In this document: positions 62,898-64,000 of the stretch, in pieces
Numbering within the stretch: position 1 is the stretch's first letter
How the letters are laid out: the number at the start of each line of letters is the position of its first letter
NCBI RefSeq assembly: GCF_028993555.1
Contig: NZ_CP118610.1
Coordinates: forward strand, 2,604,001-2,668,000
Direction of reading: 5' to 3'
Source: Ensifer adhaerens
Lineage (GTDB): Bacteria > Pseudomonadota > Alphaproteobacteria > Rhizobiales > Rhizobiaceae
Length of the DNA: 64,000 bases
Made by a program: the position numbers and the translations under genes
Notes under the pieces: generated by a model
Told to the model about the DNA's origin: nothing
The model's database searches: none
What the model saw: only the letters and a program-made list of their open reading frames with translations

Positions 62898-63935
62898 ATG
62901 AGCCACCCGGTGATTGACTGGCTTCTCGCTTCGGATCCTTCGATCCGTTGGCAAGTGATGCGCGACCTGCTGGATGCCCCGGAACCCGTGTGGAGGGCCG
63001 AGCGCGCCAAGGTGGAGACCGAAGGCTGGGGTGCCAGACTGCTTTCGTATCAGGACGACGACGGCCAATGGGCGGGCGGCGCATTCATCCCGGCGGGATT
63101 TGACGCGAACGAATGGTCAGAGCGCGGCCAGCCCTGGACCGCCACCTGCTTTTCGCTGTCGCAGCTCAGGGAATTCGGCATCGACCCGTCGTCGGATCGG
63201 GCGAGAAGGACCGTCGAACTGATCGGTGCCAACTCTCGTTGGGACGAAGGCGGTCAGCCCTATTGGAAGGGCGAAGTCGAGGAATGCATCAACGGCCGAA
63301 CCGTCGCTGACGGCGCCTATTTCGGTGTCGACATCTCACCCATCGTCGAAAGGCTCGTCACTGAACGCCAGGCCGATGGCGGTTGGAACTGCGAACGGGC
63401 GAACGGCTCGACCTGCTCCTCCTTCGCCAGCACCATCAACGTGCTCGAAGGATTGCTGGAGTTCGAAACGGCAACCGGCGGCACACCGCAGTCCAAGGCG
63501 GCACGCCGGACCGGCGAGGAGTATCTCCTCACGCGTCACCTCTTTCGCCGCCTGAGTACGGGGGAGCCCGCGAACAAGCGCTTCCTTTGCCTCTGCCATC
63601 CAAGCCGCTGGCACTACGACATCCTGCGCGCACTCGACTATTTCCGCGCGTCGCCCCTTCGGGCCGGAGCCCCGCCCGATCCGCGCCTCGGCGAGGCCAT
63701 CGACCATCTTTGCTTTCGACGCGATGAGAACGGCACCTGGCCGCTCGACTGGAGCCCGCCCGGGCGCGTGTGGTTCGATATCGATGACGCGGCCGGCGCG
63801 CCCTCGCGGTGGGTGACGCTCAAGGCGATGCGCGTGCTCAAATGGTGGAATACGTCCGCACCGGTGAGCAAGGCACCTTGGCTCCCTCCGCATCAAACGG
63901 ATTGCTGCGAACCCGAAAGAGACCTGAACGCCTAG
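62898..63935 (+). CDS. Terpene-cyclase-fold-like (squalene-cyclase-like) protein
   Basis: The 345-residue product has alpha/alpha-toroid character with repeated Gln-Trp-like elements ('SYQDDDGQWAGG', 'TERQADGGWNC', 'RRDENGTWPLDW') and conserved Trp and Arg residues. It lacks the DxDD catalytic motif expected in true squalene-hopene cyclases, so it is probably not a cyclase. It ends with a stop overlapping, on the other strand, the stop of the probable TetR gene. Function unknown. Confidence 0.75.
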   Translation: MSHPVIDWLLASDPSIRWQVMRDLLDAPEPVWRAERAKVETEGWGARLLSYQDDDGQWAGGAFIPAGFDANEWSERGQPWTATCFSLSQLREFGIDPSSDRARRTVELIGANSRWDEGGQPYWKGEVEECINGRTVADGAYFGVDISPIVERLVTERQADGGWNCERANGSTCSSFASTINVLEGLLEFETATGGTPQSKAARRTGEEYLLTRHLFRRLSTGEPANKRFLCLCHPSRWHYDILRALDYFRASPLRAGAPPDPRLGEAIDHLCFRRDENGTWPLDWSPPGRVWFDIDDAAGAPSRWVTLKAMRVLKWWNTSAPVSKAPWLPPHQTDCCEPERDLNA

Positions 63936-64000
63936 GCGGCCCTATGCGCTGCCAGAAAGATGCGCACCGCTTCCGCGGCATGGGCCTGCAGGACCGCCGG
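63932..64000 (-). CDS. C-terminal end of a probable TetR-family regulator, cut off by the window
   Basis: On the minus strand the 22 residues before a TAG stop read 'PAVLQAHAAEAVRIFLAAHR AA', similar to the final helix of TetR/AcrR proteins. The stop CTA overlaps the end of the squalene-cyclase-like gene by four bases. Too short to be certain. Confidence 0.45.
   Translation of the reverse strand, partial: PAVLQAHAAEAVRIFLAAHRAA

Overview
This is a GC-rich, densely coded stretch of a Rhizobiaceae chromosome. The best fit is the Sinorhizobium/Ensifer group, inferred from protein sequences and gene neighbourhoods and from rhizobial intergenic repeats; no search was run. All the clearly housekeeping genes look intact. 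I see no rRNA, tRNA, CRISPR array, complete insertion sequence or prophage.

Layout. 1-6100: a cut SIMPL-domain gene, two related small secreted proteins, and small stress or metabolic enzymes (SnoaL-like, YjbQ, DUF1428, VOC, an SLT lipoprotein, DUF2066, GYD). 6200-20100: information-processing core with rpoD, a GyrI-like protein, the kbl-tdh threonine operon, recQ, a putative glycosyltransferase, dnaG, a winged-helix-like protein, yqeY-like and carA. 20100-24130: LysR/SDR pair, a small HTH protein, aspartate aminotransferase, and a low-GC small gene. 24400-27450: a VIT-vWA cell-envelope protein ending in LPQTA plus membrane segment, overlapped by its own sortase. 27500-34400: sugar dehydrogenase, DUF3052, a DMT exporter, a cold-shock protein, small envelope proteins (BA14K, SH3, glycine-rich) and a metallo-beta-lactamase-fold hydrolase. 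Three copies of a two-hairpin repeat lie in this part. 34385-38200: ilvE, then a MarR regulator, an OmpR-type response regulator and a histidine kinase. 38250-43050: TPR protein, tyrosine-phosphatase-like protein, CsaA, LysR, proC, YbjN, a possible structured RNA and a UbiK-type protein. 43260-49560: lgt, MidA-like methyltransferase, pgeF, creatinase-like M24 protein, lipoprotein and prs. 49560-57800: a low-GC gene between two near-identical terminators, an aldo/keto reductase with LysR, a NYN/OST-HTH protein, an aldehyde dehydrogenase with DUF779 protein and an AcoR-like regulator, and a BenE transporter. 57950-64000: rplY, a GGDEF-EAL protein, a solute-binding protein, pth, a terpene-cyclase-fold-like protein and the tail of a probable TetR gene.

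How the genes fit together. Kbl and Tdh degrade threonine to glycine and acetyl-CoA. Lgt, MidA-like, PgeF and M24 form one same-strand block. The aldehyde dehydrogenase, DUF779 and GAF-Fis regulator look like a self-contained aldehyde-response unit with a visible operator-like inverted repeat. The sortase and its substrate form a two-gene surface-anchoring unit, which is unusual in a Gram-negative bacterium.

The most unusual items are the sortase pair, the two-hairpin repeat with its 14-codon ORF, the terminator-flanked cassette, the candidate structured RNA near 42.5 kb, a 54-residue membrane protein gene, and several strong inverted repeats next to regulators.
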